A stretch of DNA of 64,000 bases from Candidatus Zixiibacteriota bacterium (lineage in GTDB: Bacteria; Zixibacteria; MSB-5A5; GN15; FEB-12). The translations under genes were made by a program, and so were the position numbers. The stretch lies in the NCBI GenBank assembly GCA_040756055.1, contig JBFLZR010000002.1, positions 22,411 through 86,410 on the forward strand, written 5' to 3'. Each line of letters starts with the position of its first letter. The first letter of the stretch is position 1. Shown here in pieces: positions 51,861 through 60,467 of this stretch. Under the pieces are notes generated by a model. It saw only the letters and a list, made by a program, of their open reading frames with translations, was not told where the DNA came from and made no database searches.

Positions 51861-54695
51861 CTACTTCTTCTTGCCTTTGTCTTTCGAGCCGTACTTAAGA
51901 GTAGCCTGAGCGGCTGCCAGCCGGGCAATCGGCACGCGGTAGGGTGAACACGAAACGTAATCAAGACCGACCAGATCACAGAAGTAAATCGAGTCGGGAT
52001 CACCACCATGCTCGCCGCAAATGCCAACCTTGAGGTCGGGACGCGTCTGACGACCCTTCTCAAAGCCGATTTGTATCAATTGCCCCACACCCGCCTGGTC
52101 AATGCTGACAAACGGATCTTGCGGCAGAATACCATTAGCCACGTAGAAATTAAGAAACTTGCCGGCGTCATCGCGAGAGAAACCCATCGACATCTGCGTC
52201 AGGTCATTCGTACCAAAGCTGAAAAACTCGGCTTCGGTGGCAATCTCGTCGGCCGTGAGAGCCGCACGAGGAATCTCTATCATGGTCCCGATGAGGTAGT
52301 CGAGTTTCTTGATTTTCTTTTTGTGAATAACCTCGTTGGCTACCCGCTGAATAACCTCTTTCTGGTTTTTCAGCTCGTTGATGTGCCCTACCAGGGGTAC
52401 CATGATTTCGGGACGCACCGGATTTTTGTCTTTCGACACTTCGCAGGCAGCCTCGATAATAGCCCTGGTCTGCATCTCGGTTATCTCCGGGAACACGATG
52501 CCAAGACGGCAACCGCGATGACCGAGCATCGGGTTCAGCTCGCTGAGCTCGTCGATACGACGGATGACCTTTTTGAGATGCTCCAGATCCTCCTCGTACT
52601 CGTCGCTCTTCTTATCGAGCTCTTCGATCCGCCGTTTGATCTCGGCTCTTCTGGGCAAAAACTCGTGAAGCGGCGGGTCAAGAGTCCGGATGGTGACCGG
52701 GTAACCTTCCATGGCCTCGAAGATCTTCTTGAAATCCTTTTTCTGGAACACCAGCAACTTATCCAGAGCAGCCTGGCGCTCCTCGGTGGAATCGGCCAGA
52801 ATCATTTCCTGAACGATGGGAATGCGATCTTCGGCAAAGAACATGTGCTCGGTACGGCAAAGCCCGACGCCTTCGGCTCCGAACTTCAGAGCCTGCTGTA
52901 CATCGCGCGGCGTATCGGCGTTGGTTCTGACACCCAGACGGCGCACTTCGTCGGCCCAGGTCATGAACTCGGCAAATTCACCGGAGAGTTCCGGTTCGAT
53001 CGTGGGAATTTCACCCATCATGATTTCACCGGTAGAACCGTTGAGAGTGATAATCTCGCCTTCCTTGATGATCAGCTTGCCGACCTGGAAGCGCTTCTTG
53101 GCGGCGTTGACCCGAATGGCCTCAGCTCCCGATACACAACACTTGCCCATGCCGCGCGCCACGACAGCGGCGTGAGAGGTCATACCGCCCCGCGCCGTGA
53201 GAATACCCACGGCCGCGCTCATACCCTCGATATCGTCGGGATTGGTCTCTTCACGTACGAGTACCGAGGCGTGATGACCGGAGTGTCGGACAACATCTTC
53301 AGCCGTAAAATAGACTTTACCCGATGCGGCGCCGGGAGAAGCCGGAAGACCACGGGCGATCACTTCATAGGTAGCCGCCGGGTCCAACCTCGGGTGGAGC
53401 ATCTGATCGAGCTGACGAGGCTCGATTCGCATCAGGGCCTCTTCCTTGGTGATCAGCTTCTCTTTCACCATATCGACTGCGATCTTAATCGCGGCCTGTA
53501 CGGTGCGCTTGCCGTTCCGCGTCTGAAGCATGAAGAGTTCGTTTTCCTGAATGGTGAACTCGAAATCCTGAACATCGCGATAGTGCTTCTCCAAGCGGCT
53601 CGTGATTTCTTTGAGTTGCTTGAAAGCCTCGGGCATCTCCTCGGCCAGCTGAGTAATCGGCTGAGGCGTGCGAATACCGGCAACAACATCCTCCCCCTGG
53701 GCATTAATCAGATACTCGCCATAGAATTCTTTCTCCCCAGTGGAAGGGTTGCGTGTAAAGCCAACACCAGTACCGGAGTTATTACCCATATTACCAAACA
53801 CCATCGCCTGAATATTGACGGCGGTGCCGAGATCCGAGGGGATATTGTTCATGCGGCGATAAGAGATAGCCCTCGGCGTGTTCCAACTGCGAAATACGGC
53901 GTCGCGAGCCATACGCAACTGCACGAACGGATCATCCGGGAACGCCTCGCCTGATTTCTTCTTGACGATCGCCTTGAACTTCTTGACAATATCCTTAAGG
54001 TCGTTGACCTGAAGCGAGCTGTCCTGCTTAACGCGGCGTTCGGCTTTCTTCTTCGTAATCACATGTTCGAACAGATCCTTGTCGATACCCAATACCACAT
54101 TACCGAACATCGAGATAAAACGACGATAGTTGTCCAGCGCAAATCTGGGATTACCGGTTTTCTTGCCCAGCCCCTCAACCGTGGCATCGTTAAGACCAAG
54201 ATTCAAAATGGTGTCCATCATGCCCGGCATCGAGAACTTGGCTCCGGAACGTACCGAAAAAAGCAGAGGGTCATCGATATCGCCGAACTTCTTGCCGGCG
54301 GCCTTTTCAACCATCTCAACATACTTCTCGAGGTCCTTGTCAATATTCTTGGGAACCTCAAGCGAATTCTCATAATAGATATTACAGGCTTCAGTGGTGA
54401 TTGTAAATCCGGGCGGAACCGGGATGCCGGCGTTGCACATCTCGGCCAGGTTGGCTCCCTTGCCACCCAGCAAATCCCGCATCGAAGCCTCACCTTCGGC
54501 TTTACCAACTGCGAAGAAATAGTAATATTTTCCGGACGAAGATAACTTCGTGGCTGCACTCTCAGAAACCTTATCGGCACCCTTCGTTGCAGCTGCCTTC
54601 GCAGCTGCTTTCCCGGGAGCTTTCTTGGCAGTGCTTCCCTTGGCGCGATCAGATTTAACCGTTCTCCTGGAGGAAGCTGCTTTCTTGGCGGACAT
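51861..54695 (-). CDS. ppdK: Pyruvate, phosphate dikinase with a Lys/Ala-rich N-terminal tail
   Basis: 944 residues. The ATP-grasp domain begins FFAVGKAEGEASMRDLLGGKGANLAEM, the phosphohistidine domain has ARGGMTSHAAVVARGMGKCCVSG, and the PEP domain has LGHRGCRLGI and GICGEHGGDP. It interconverts pyruvate and PEP with ATP and phosphate. The first ~55 residues, from MSAKKAASSRR through KKAPGKAAAKAAA, are Lys/Ala-rich like histone H1 tails and are foreign to ordinary PPDK. The ATG at 54695 has AGGGAGA at good spacing, so the tail is translated. Its own terminators lie on both sides, making it a single-gene unit. Confidence 0.96.
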   Translation of the reverse strand: MSAKKAASSRRTVKSDRAKGSTAKKAPGKAAAKAAATKGADKVSESAATKLSSSGKYYYFFAVGKAEGEASMRDLLGGKGANLAEMCNAGIPVPPGFTITTEACNIYYENSLEVPKNIDKDLEKYVEMVEKAAGKKFGDIDDPLLFSVRSGAKFSMPGMMDTILNLGLNDATVEGLGKKTGNPRFALDNYRRFISMFGNVVLGIDKDLFEHVITKKKAERRVKQDSSLQVNDLKDIVKKFKAIVKKKSGEAFPDDPFVQLRMARDAVFRSWNTPRAISYRRMNNIPSDLGTAVNIQAMVFGNMGNNSGTGVGFTRNPSTGEKEFYGEYLINAQGEDVVAGIRTPQPITQLAEEMPEAFKQLKEITSRLEKHYRDVQDFEFTIQENELFMLQTRNGKRTVQAAIKIAVDMVKEKLITKEEALMRIEPRQLDQMLHPRLDPAATYEVIARGLPASPGAASGKVYFTAEDVVRHSGHHASVLVREETNPDDIEGMSAAVGILTARGGMTSHAAVVARGMGKCCVSGAEAIRVNAAKKRFQVGKLIIKEGEIITLNGSTGEIMMGEIPTIEPELSGEFAEFMTWADEVRRLGVRTNADTPRDVQQALKFGAEGVGLCRTEHMFFAEDRIPIVQEMILADSTEERQAALDKLLVFQKKDFKKIFEAMEGYPVTIRTLDPPLHEFLPRRAEIKRRIEELDKKSDEYEEDLEHLKKVIRRIDELSELNPMLGHRGCRLGIVFPEITEMQTRAIIEAACEVSKDKNPVRPEIMVPLVGHINELKNQKEVIQRVANEVIHKKKIKKLDYLIGTMIEIPRAALTADEIATEAEFFSFGTNDLTQMSMGFSRDDAGKFLNFYVANGILPQDPFVSIDQAGVGQLIQIGFEKGRQTRPDLKVGICGEHGGDPDSIYFCDLVGLDYVSCSPYRVPIARLAAAQATLKYGSKDKGKKK

Positions 54696-54760
54696 ACTTG
54701 TCTCCCTTATTTTCATGGTCCAAATTTTTCGGGAATCTATCAAAAAAAGACCCACAACGC

Positions 54761-54804
54761 AATAAAAAAGGCGATTGAGTTGGTCAAATATCCTCAATCG
54801 CCTT
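54761..54804 (-). terminator. Intrinsic terminator after the basic YxRxY protein gene
   Basis: AAGGCGATTGAG (54768-54779) and CTCAATCGCCTT (54793-54804) form a 12-base stem, followed on the minus strand by TTTTTTATT. Confidence 0.8.
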
Positions 54805-54823
54805 AAACTTTGTTCGTCCAGTC

Positions 54824-55174
54824 TTACATCGTAAAGAACCGTTCACCCTTGATGATCTTCTCCAGTATCCGAATGGTCTTCTCAACCGGTGAATGCATAA
54901 TGTCGGTTGTGTTGTAGGTAGAACGTACCACCTCACGAGGGGCAATGAAGTTCGACTTGCCGCGCCCCCCGCGGGCTTTCTTCTTGTGAGTCAAGTTATA
55001 CTGCCTCTGGTACTCCTTGGCTTTTTCCTTGTGCATCTGATAATACCGACGCTGATACTCGCGGCGAGCCTCAGCGGTCGATAAAGCCCCCGTACGCTTA
55101 GCTTTCCTCCCTTCGGTTCTTGCTTGAGTGGTAGTGTTGGTTTTGGCTGGAGTACCTGTCTTGGTCCGAGCCAT
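54824..55174 (-). CDS. Small basic protein with YxRxY repeats
   Basis: 116 residues, strongly basic, no recognised family. A Thr/Lys-rich N-terminus (TKTGTPAKTNTTTQART) leads into two related segments, AEARREYQRRYYQMHKEKAK and EYQRQYNLTHKKKARGG. These YxRxY helices resemble the lysine/arginine repeats seen in some phage and nucleic-acid-associated proteins. The C-terminal ~45 residues (PREVVRSTYNTTDIMHSPVEKTIRILEKIIKGERFF) look folded. It has a near-consensus promoter and its own terminator. I would guess nucleic-acid binding, but this is not shown. Confidence 0.65.
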   Translation of the reverse strand: MARTKTGTPAKTNTTTQARTEGRKAKRTGALSTAEARREYQRRYYQMHKEKAKEYQRQYNLTHKKKARGGRGKSNFIAPREVVRSTYNTTDIMHSPVEKTIRILEKIIKGERFFTM

Positions 55175-55264
55175 TAACTACCTCACTTTCCCTGTGTGAT
55201 TGACGTGGCTACCCTTTTAACTATGTCAATACCTACACTCTACCCTGGTTCCACCACCAAGCTA

Positions 55265-55292
55265 ATTATATCCGTTTCGGTATTCTTGTCAA
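55265..55292 (-). promoter_or_regulatory. Near-consensus sigma70 promoter
   Basis: On the minus strand TTGACA (55287-55292) and TATAAT (55265-55270), both perfect, are 16 bases apart. The transcript would have a leader of about 85 bases before the basic protein's ATG. Confidence 0.75.
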
Positions 55293-55540
55293 GGAAAATT
55301 TTTCATATTTTCATTTTTCCTTCTTATAACTTTCGAAAGATTAAAGACTTAGTTCTTCGTCATTTTAACGAAAAGCTAAACCGTTAATAATCAATTACTT
55401 ATGCTGTTCGGGATACAAACCCATAACCCCTTGAAATACATATAATAGGTGAATAATGACGTGGAATTAGACATACAATTTCGATGCAACATACAATTTA
55501 TACGCATCTTGAGCCCATAAGTTTAAGCGAAAATGAAGTT

Positions 55541-55575
55541 AACAAAAAATCCCACCGCCCGAAGACGGTGGGATT
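55541..55575 (-). terminator. Intrinsic terminator of the membrane-module operon
   Basis: AATCCCACCG (55548-55557) and CGGTGGGATT (55566-55575) form a ten-base stem with loop TCTTCGGG on the minus strand, followed by TTTTTTGTT. It lies 28 bases past the last module gene. Confidence 0.85.
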
Positions 55576-55602
55576 CATTTCGCTTTCGCGCCAGGAATGA
55601 TA

Positions 55603-56427
55603 TCATTTCCTGGTTTGGCTAACGCTGGACTTGGCGTACCTAACGATTTCCAATGTCGCGTATCCAGCCACCAGAAGCACCAGCAGCCAGAAAAATATCT
55701 GGTAGAATGCGGAGTGACCGGGATTGGGGGTTTCGGCAGCATTGAAGGCCTCGAGTCCCCAAACTTTGAGGAACTGCATTCGGTTAATAAAGAGTGAAAT
55801 ACGGGCCATGACAGTAAAGCCGAATGACGCCCCGAAACCGATCATAAGAATCCAGATGCCGAAAGTGGCGACGCCCCCAAAGATTCCCTTGTGTTCTTTC
55901 GAGAAGAAAAAGTACACCAGACCGGCTATCACCCCGGCGAACACTATTAACTGCGACAGACCGGATTGAACATCGAACAGGTTGAAAGATCCCTGCCCGA
56001 GAAAATTCGCCCAGTCGATTGTCGCCATGGTATCATAGAGCTGCTTGTTAACCCGGTTGGACATCTCGAGCGGTACGGCAATGCCTGCGGATATACCGAT
56101 ATACATAGCCATCGGCCAACGAGACACCCACTGCCACTTCATCGAGAAGCGGGTCCACATAAGGAGGCCCAGGAAGGCCGGTATCAGATACCAGGGCTTG
56201 GAAGAATCCAGCCAGAGCACATACCAGTTACCGTCTTCGAGACGATCGAACACCAGTTTGGGTATCAGTCCGTTATGCCAGAGCAAAATCGCAAAATAGC
56301 CCGCGGCCACACCGGTAACGATGTGCTCGGCTATCTTATAAAACGGGTTGTCCTTGTACAGGAACGAAAATGTTGCCAGCGTCAAAAACGCAGCAAAGGT
56401 TGTCCACAAGAAAGTAGTGAAATCCAT
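55603..56427 (-). CDS. Module protein D, copy 1 (polytopic membrane protein)
   Basis: 274 residues with about six membrane helices. Motifs shared by all three D proteins are FSFLYKDNPFYKIAEH near the N-terminus, SRWPMAMYIGISAG in the middle, and VYFFFSKEHKG and FGASFGFTVMARIS near the end. No family with known function is recognised. Aromatic residues around the FFFSKEHKG loop and the strict FGASFG helix suggest a structural pore or scaffold role, but this is guesswork. Two bases after the C gene, last of the transcript. Confidence 0.7.
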   Translation of the reverse strand: MDFTTFLWTTFAAFLTLATFSFLYKDNPFYKIAEHIVTGVAAGYFAILLWHNGLIPKLVFDRLEDGNWYVLWLDSSKPWYLIPAFLGLLMWTRFSMKWQWVSRWPMAMYIGISAGIAVPLEMSNRVNKQLYDTMATIDWANFLGQGSFNLFDVQSGLSQLIVFAGVIAGLVYFFFSKEHKGIFGGVATFGIWILMIGFGASFGFTVMARISLFINRMQFLKVWGLEAFNAAETPNPGHSAFYQIFFWLLVLLVAGYATLEIVRYAKSSVSQTRK

Positions 56428-56429
56428 AA

Positions 56430-57308
56430 TTACTTCACTCCTTCCACTTTGGCCCTGCGGCCGCTGACGAAGTAGCCGATGTTGCCCAGGATAATAAAGG
56501 CTATGATCATCATGTGAGCGTACAACTGTACTCTCATGCCGTCCTTGGCCAGTCCCGGATTATCGGCCAGATCCTCGTACTGAGCCGCCCCGAGCATCCC
56601 GCCCATGATTCCGAAAATCTGACCCGAACCATAGAACGGATAATACTGCGCGGTGCTGACACCGGTCACGCCTATGGCCAGCGGAAAACCGTAGCGCCCT
56701 TGCCCGTAGGAAATCCAGTAGTCGGTCGAGTTGGTGCCGGAGATGTCTATCACGCAGGCGACATCATCGTAGTTCTGCACTCCCTTCATCATCGGCAGCG
56801 AGTCGAGAGGAGTACCGTAATAATCGGTCGGGAACGGCAGACGGAAATTCTGGCCCATGCTGAGGATAATGATGGACGGATACGGTTTGTATCCGAGGAA
56901 GACGAAGTCTTCGCCGTTGACAATCTCACGCGGTGGATAAGCCACGCCGTTGTATTCCTTCTCGACTTTCAAAGAGTCCGATATATCCCGAATGGCCTGA
57001 TCGGCCATACCGGGGGCGTTTTGCGACAGCGCCGTGAAGAGCACTTTCAGGTTCTTGCGCCAGCACTGTTCGACAATGGCATATGTCATAGGGTGCAGCT
57101 CCGCCAGTGAACCGGGGTCATAGTCAATCGGGACCATGACGATTTCGCCCGGCGGGAGGCTGTCCACGAAATCAAAAATCGCCTTTACTTCAGGCTCAAC
57201 CAGAATGGGAACGGGGAAATCGAAAGCGTAGGTCACCACGCAGACGATAATCAGGAAAAGAAACACCCAGCGCCGGTCGAGCTTCATTAGTCTTTCAAAT
57301 ATATCCAT
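56430..57308 (-). CDS. Module protein C, copy 1 (TM-flanked alpha/beta domain)
   Basis: 292 residues. One membrane helix near the N-terminus (about 14-32) and one near the C-terminus (about 263-282) flank a ~230-residue soluble domain. It begins PEVKAIFDFVDSLPPGEIVMVPIDYDPG and alternates strands and helices like a Rossmann-type fold, with VACVIDISG and a C-terminal FGIMGGMLGAAQYE stretch. The matching text in copy 2 is VLLSFDFDPAMAPE and VVGILGGVKGAAEYE. No catalytic motif is obvious. Which side of the membrane the domain faces is not decided by charge alone. Unknown function. Confidence 0.7.
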   Translation of the reverse strand: MDIFERLMKLDRRWVFLFLIIVCVVTYAFDFPVPILVEPEVKAIFDFVDSLPPGEIVMVPIDYDPGSLAELHPMTYAIVEQCWRKNLKVLFTALSQNAPGMADQAIRDISDSLKVEKEYNGVAYPPREIVNGEDFVFLGYKPYPSIIILSMGQNFRLPFPTDYYGTPLDSLPMMKGVQNYDDVACVIDISGTNSTDYWISYGQGRYGFPLAIGVTGVSTAQYYPFYGSGQIFGIMGGMLGAAQYEDLADNPGLAKDGMRVQLYAHMMIIAFIILGNIGYFVSGRRAKVEGVK

Positions 57309-57319
57309 AGCTCAACTCC

Positions 57320-58135
57320 TTATCCTTTCCCCATATATCCGCGTTCGATACCCAGAATGACTTTCAGCGCCGTGGCCACGATACCGAGACCGACTCCGAT
57401 AATAATCGCTCTCTGGGCGGCCAGGTTTGGCACGTTCATCAGCCAGTTGGAAGCATCCGAGAGATATGGTGAGATTGGACCGAAATACGGATTGAATCTC
57501 ATCATTACCACCAGAGCCGCCATCAGAAGCAGGGTGGCCATCAGGTTGCGCGCCCTGAAAGCCCGATAGGCGGCCGACGCTATGAAAAACGCCAGCAAAG
57601 AAAACATCGTCGCAAAGATCGGAATAAGGATATTGTCGAAGAAGGCCACGAACATCGTACTGCGCAGCCCCTCGGCGGTCCTGAAGTGAAAAGCCCAGGC
57701 ATCATCGAGTATGCCAATGAGAATCGTGGCGACGAAAAACACTGCCGCCAGCCCCAGAAACAGCGAACGACCGCCCTGTTTCGCCTGCCGGGCCTGTATG
57801 ATCATTATGAACGTAAGATTCAGGGTGATGACAAAGGGGAAAAACCATCCCCATCTCTCACCGTTTTGAGTCGTGAAACCGAAAAGCATCATGGTCACCA
57901 GGCCGGTCAGAGTCAGATAGGAGTAACCCCAGTTCGGTTTGCGGGTGACAATTTTGTCAACGGCCACCCGGTACATGGACCACAACCCGAGAGCCATGGC
58001 GAAGATACCGATGATAATGGTCCAGTCGAGCAAAAACTCATACACCCATTCGGATGATTCGTGTGGGACGAAGTACTGGAAGATCATGAACAGTCCAAAC
58101 ATTCCCACGAGAAAAACAGGAATTTGTCTTTTCAT
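57320..58135 (-). CDS. Module protein B, copy 1 (polytopic membrane protein)
   Basis: 271 residues with about seven hydrophobic helices and little soluble sequence. The conserved C-terminal stretch AAQRAIIIGVGLGIVATAL, followed by LGIERGYMG, matches the copy 2 protein (AGQRAIIIGIGLG and LGIERTYLG). The internal AYRAFRARN motif is also shared (SYRAFRAKN). No transporter family is recognised. It lies between A and C with 10-14-base gaps. Confidence 0.7.
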   Translation of the reverse strand: MKRQIPVFLVGMFGLFMIFQYFVPHESSEWVYEFLLDWTIIIGIFAMALGLWSMYRVAVDKIVTRKPNWGYSYLTLTGLVTMMLFGFTTQNGERWGWFFPFVITLNLTFIMIIQARQAKQGGRSLFLGLAAVFFVATILIGILDDAWAFHFRTAEGLRSTMFVAFFDNILIPIFATMFSLLAFFIASAAYRAFRARNLMATLLLMAALVVMMRFNPYFGPISPYLSDASNWLMNVPNLAAQRAIIIGVGLGIVATALKVILGIERGYMGKG

Positions 58136-58148
58136 AATTCAGATCCTC

Positions 58149-59621
58149 CTAGTCAGCTACTTCAAAATATTTGACGAGTTTGGCTGCCCACTCCCAGCCG
58201 TCCAGCAACGCCGTATTGGCGGCCACCAGGCCGAGCAGGGCCAGTACAATCACAGCCGCCTTGGCGATATCCTGTGCTTTCAGCGAACCCAGCAGAATCG
58301 GCTCGCGTCCGAGATAGGCCGATGCCGCATAAAGTTCTTCGCCGATCAACGTGTAGTCACAGGCCACAATGAAAAACGGGATCTGGGCTATCTCGTCGGT
58401 GCCGGCAATCTGGATCGAACCGGCCACCGCACCGGTTTCAGCGAGAAGCAGAGATTCCGCGAAGAATTTACCCATATACACATTGGTCGCCGGCAGTTCG
58501 CGAAGCATGATACCGTTAACGGCAGCCACATAGGCGAATTGTAAGGAGGTGACGAAATGCACCGTGTCTTCTTTGTAATCATCAGGGCGACCGGCATCAA
58601 GATACGCTGTCTTAACCACTTCCTGCGCCACGGCCATAACGACGGGATCGTAGGCCGGCACCAGAAGCGATGTCTGATACTCCGCGACCCGCTTGGCAAC
58701 GCGTCCGAGTATCGTGAAGGAGGCAATGGTTGCCACCATATCAGCCGACCCCAGACCCATAACGTACAGAATAGGCCGACCCATTTCGGTGGCGCGGCCA
58801 ATGGCGTCATCGACAGCCTCGATACCGGCCAGGGGGCGAACGAACAGATCGGCGCCCCGACGCGCTCTCTGAACGAAATAGACAGTCAGGATGCCAAAGA
58901 ATATCACAAACCAGAAAACCGGCACGCGGTCGCCGTTGAACCACTGCCCCGAACTCTGAACCGGTCCGACAATCTCTGATTCCGCGCGATAATCCGGATT
59001 CGCCGTCACCGCGTCTATGCGATAATACATGTCACTGAAATCGGGCAAGTAGTCTGCCGATTCTTTCTCCTTGGTGCCGACATTGTTGAATGTCCTGGTT
59101 CCGGCCGGCGCCACTCCAACCTCAACCCACGAGCCGTTTTGCGGATAAGCGGCGTGCGCCTGCGGCAAACCTGCCAGAGCGCCCGCAATTTTCTCCCTGG
59201 TCCGCTTGATCGCCTCCGCCACCTGAGCCTCATCCAGCGACACGAACACCTGGCTGATTGAGTCCATCTTCGAGTCCAAAGGTGGAGGCGTATAGCCGTC
59301 GGCCAGCCTCGACTCCAAAAATGCGAGCGTATCGCGAAGATGCGGAATCGAAGCCATCAAGTCCGGCATCCACCGGAAAATCTCATACATCGTAACATTG
59401 TTCTTACCCTGCCCGTCGTCGGCAGACAACTCCCACTCAAGAGTAATGGTGTGTCCGTGGTCGTTGTCGGTGTCATAGGCCTTCAACTGCGTTACCGGAG
59501 CAGGAAAAAGCGTTGAGTCAACTACCGTTGAATCGGACTCGACAACAGGGACATCCTGAGCGGAAGCAAAGCCGAAGCTTGCGATGAGCGATAGGCAAAG
59601 AATAATCGGTTTATGCTTCAT
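58149..59621 (-). CDS. Module protein A, copy 1 (DUF6754-like: signal peptide, FN3-like domain, TM, cytoplasmic domain)
   Basis: 490 residues. A signal peptide (residues 1-21, SFGFASAQ) precedes an FN3-like extracytoplasmic domain (from LKAYDTDNDHGHTITLEW) that holds an inserted ~100-residue helical segment absent from copy 2. A membrane helix (about 235-255) leads to a conserved ~200-residue domain with AVDDAIGRATEMGRPILY, SFTILGRVAKRVAEY, AESLLLAETGA, QIPFFIVACDYTLIGEELYAASAYL and LGSLKAQD. A last hydrophobic helix ends the protein. I believe this matches the Pfam family DUF6754; the function is unknown. Confidence 0.7.
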   Translation of the reverse strand: MKHKPIILCLSLIASFGFASAQDVPVVESDSTVVDSTLFPAPVTQLKAYDTDNDHGHTITLEWELSADDGQGKNNVTMYEIFRWMPDLMASIPHLRDTLAFLESRLADGYTPPPLDSKMDSISQVFVSLDEAQVAEAIKRTREKIAGALAGLPQAHAAYPQNGSWVEVGVAPAGTRTFNNVGTKEKESADYLPDFSDMYYRIDAVTANPDYRAESEIVGPVQSSGQWFNGDRVPVFWFVIFFGILTVYFVQRARRGADLFVRPLAGIEAVDDAIGRATEMGRPILYVMGLGSADMVATIASFTILGRVAKRVAEYQTSLLVPAYDPVVMAVAQEVVKTAYLDAGRPDDYKEDTVHFVTSLQFAYVAAVNGIMLRELPATNVYMGKFFAESLLLAETGAVAGSIQIAGTDEIAQIPFFIVACDYTLIGEELYAASAYLGREPILLGSLKAQDIAKAAVIVLALLGLVAANTALLDGWEWAAKLVKYFEVAD

Positions 59622-59651
59622 ACAGTGCTCCCTTTTTGTTAAGGGATATGT

Positions 59652-60467
59652 TCAATTGATTAATTCCAACCAGTCTCTGAAAAGAAATGTGATTCGTCCA
59701 ACGAGTAGCGAGATACGACCCATCACGGTGTATCCGAAGGAGGCGCCGAAAGTGACCATGAGGACCCAGATGCCAACCCGTGAACCGATACCAAAAGCGC
59801 CTTTGTGCTCCTTGGAGAAAAAGAAGTAAATCAAGCCGCAAAAAACACCGAGGAAAATCACCCAATTACCGAACATAACCACCAGTTCCCCGGTGGCGGA
59901 AAGATCAAGATTCGAAAGAAAATGTCCGACTCCCTGCCACTGTGTTCCTAGTAGCGGCACAAAAGTCGATGAAATCTGCTTTATGAAATCCGAACGCAAA
60001 TAACGAACAAAATTCAGACCGGCGGTCGTACCCACGATGAAGGCCAGCGGCCAGCGCGAGATCCATCCCCCCTTGGGTGAAAGACGCATCAACAGCAAAA
60101 CGCCGAGAATAACCGGTATGTAAAAAAAGAAATTATAATCGCCCGGTTGGGGAGGCACCTTGAAATATTCGGAAAGACTCACGGACAGACGCGGGACCAG
60201 GTTTTGAACGATCGTTGTCCAGAATCCCATACACATCCAGAAGGCGGCCGATACCCCGACGAAAAGATGTTCAGCAAATTTGTAGAAAGGGTTATCCCTG
60301 TACAAAAATGACAAAACCGCCAGAGTCAGAAAAGCCGAGAAGGTGACAAGCAAACCACGAAGGATGTAGTGCTCGTGTTCCCCCTTGTATGAGCCCGTCT
60401 TCAGATACCAGCTCAGCAGAAAAAGGGCCAGTACGACCGCCATGACAATATAGAGCGGGCGTCTCAC
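59652..60467 (-). CDS. Module protein D, copy 2
   Basis: 271 residues with about seven membrane helices. It has one more N-terminal helix (residues 6-22) than the other two D proteins, then the shared LSFLYRDNPFYKFAEHLFVG, SRWPLAFIVGTTAG, LIYFFFSKEHKGAFG and FGASFGYTVMGRIS. The start codon overlaps the C gene stop (ATGA), so translation is coupled. Function unknown. Confidence 0.7.
   Translation of the reverse strand: MRRPLYIVMAVVLALFLLSWYLKTGSYKGEHEHYILRGLLVTFSAFLTLAVLSFLYRDNPFYKFAEHLFVGVSAAFWMCMGFWTTIVQNLVPRLSVSLSEYFKVPPQPGDYNFFFYIPVILGVLLLMRLSPKGGWISRWPLAFIVGTTAGLNFVRYLRSDFIKQISSTFVPLLGTQWQGVGHFLSNLDLSATGELVVMFGNWVIFLGVFCGLIYFFFSKEHKGAFGIGSRVGIWVLMVTFGASFGYTVMGRISLLVGRITFLFRDWLELIN

Larger units (their letters stand above)
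55175..55602. other. AT-rich intergenic region
   Basis: 428 bases without a convincing gene. It contains the promoter of the basic protein gene (55265-55292) near its left end and the terminator of the four-gene membrane modules (55541-55575) near its right end. The AT-rich middle (about 55300-55530) shows no clear RNA gene, repeat or long inverted repeat. Confidence 0.6.

Noticed and set aside
52008..53954. Long open frame (648 codons) on the plus strand
   Set aside because: It lies wholly antisense to ppdK, whose protein matches its family along the full length; the antisense translation shows no domain. The same holds for long antisense frames at 41777-42727 (nadA) and 8033-8818 (protease).
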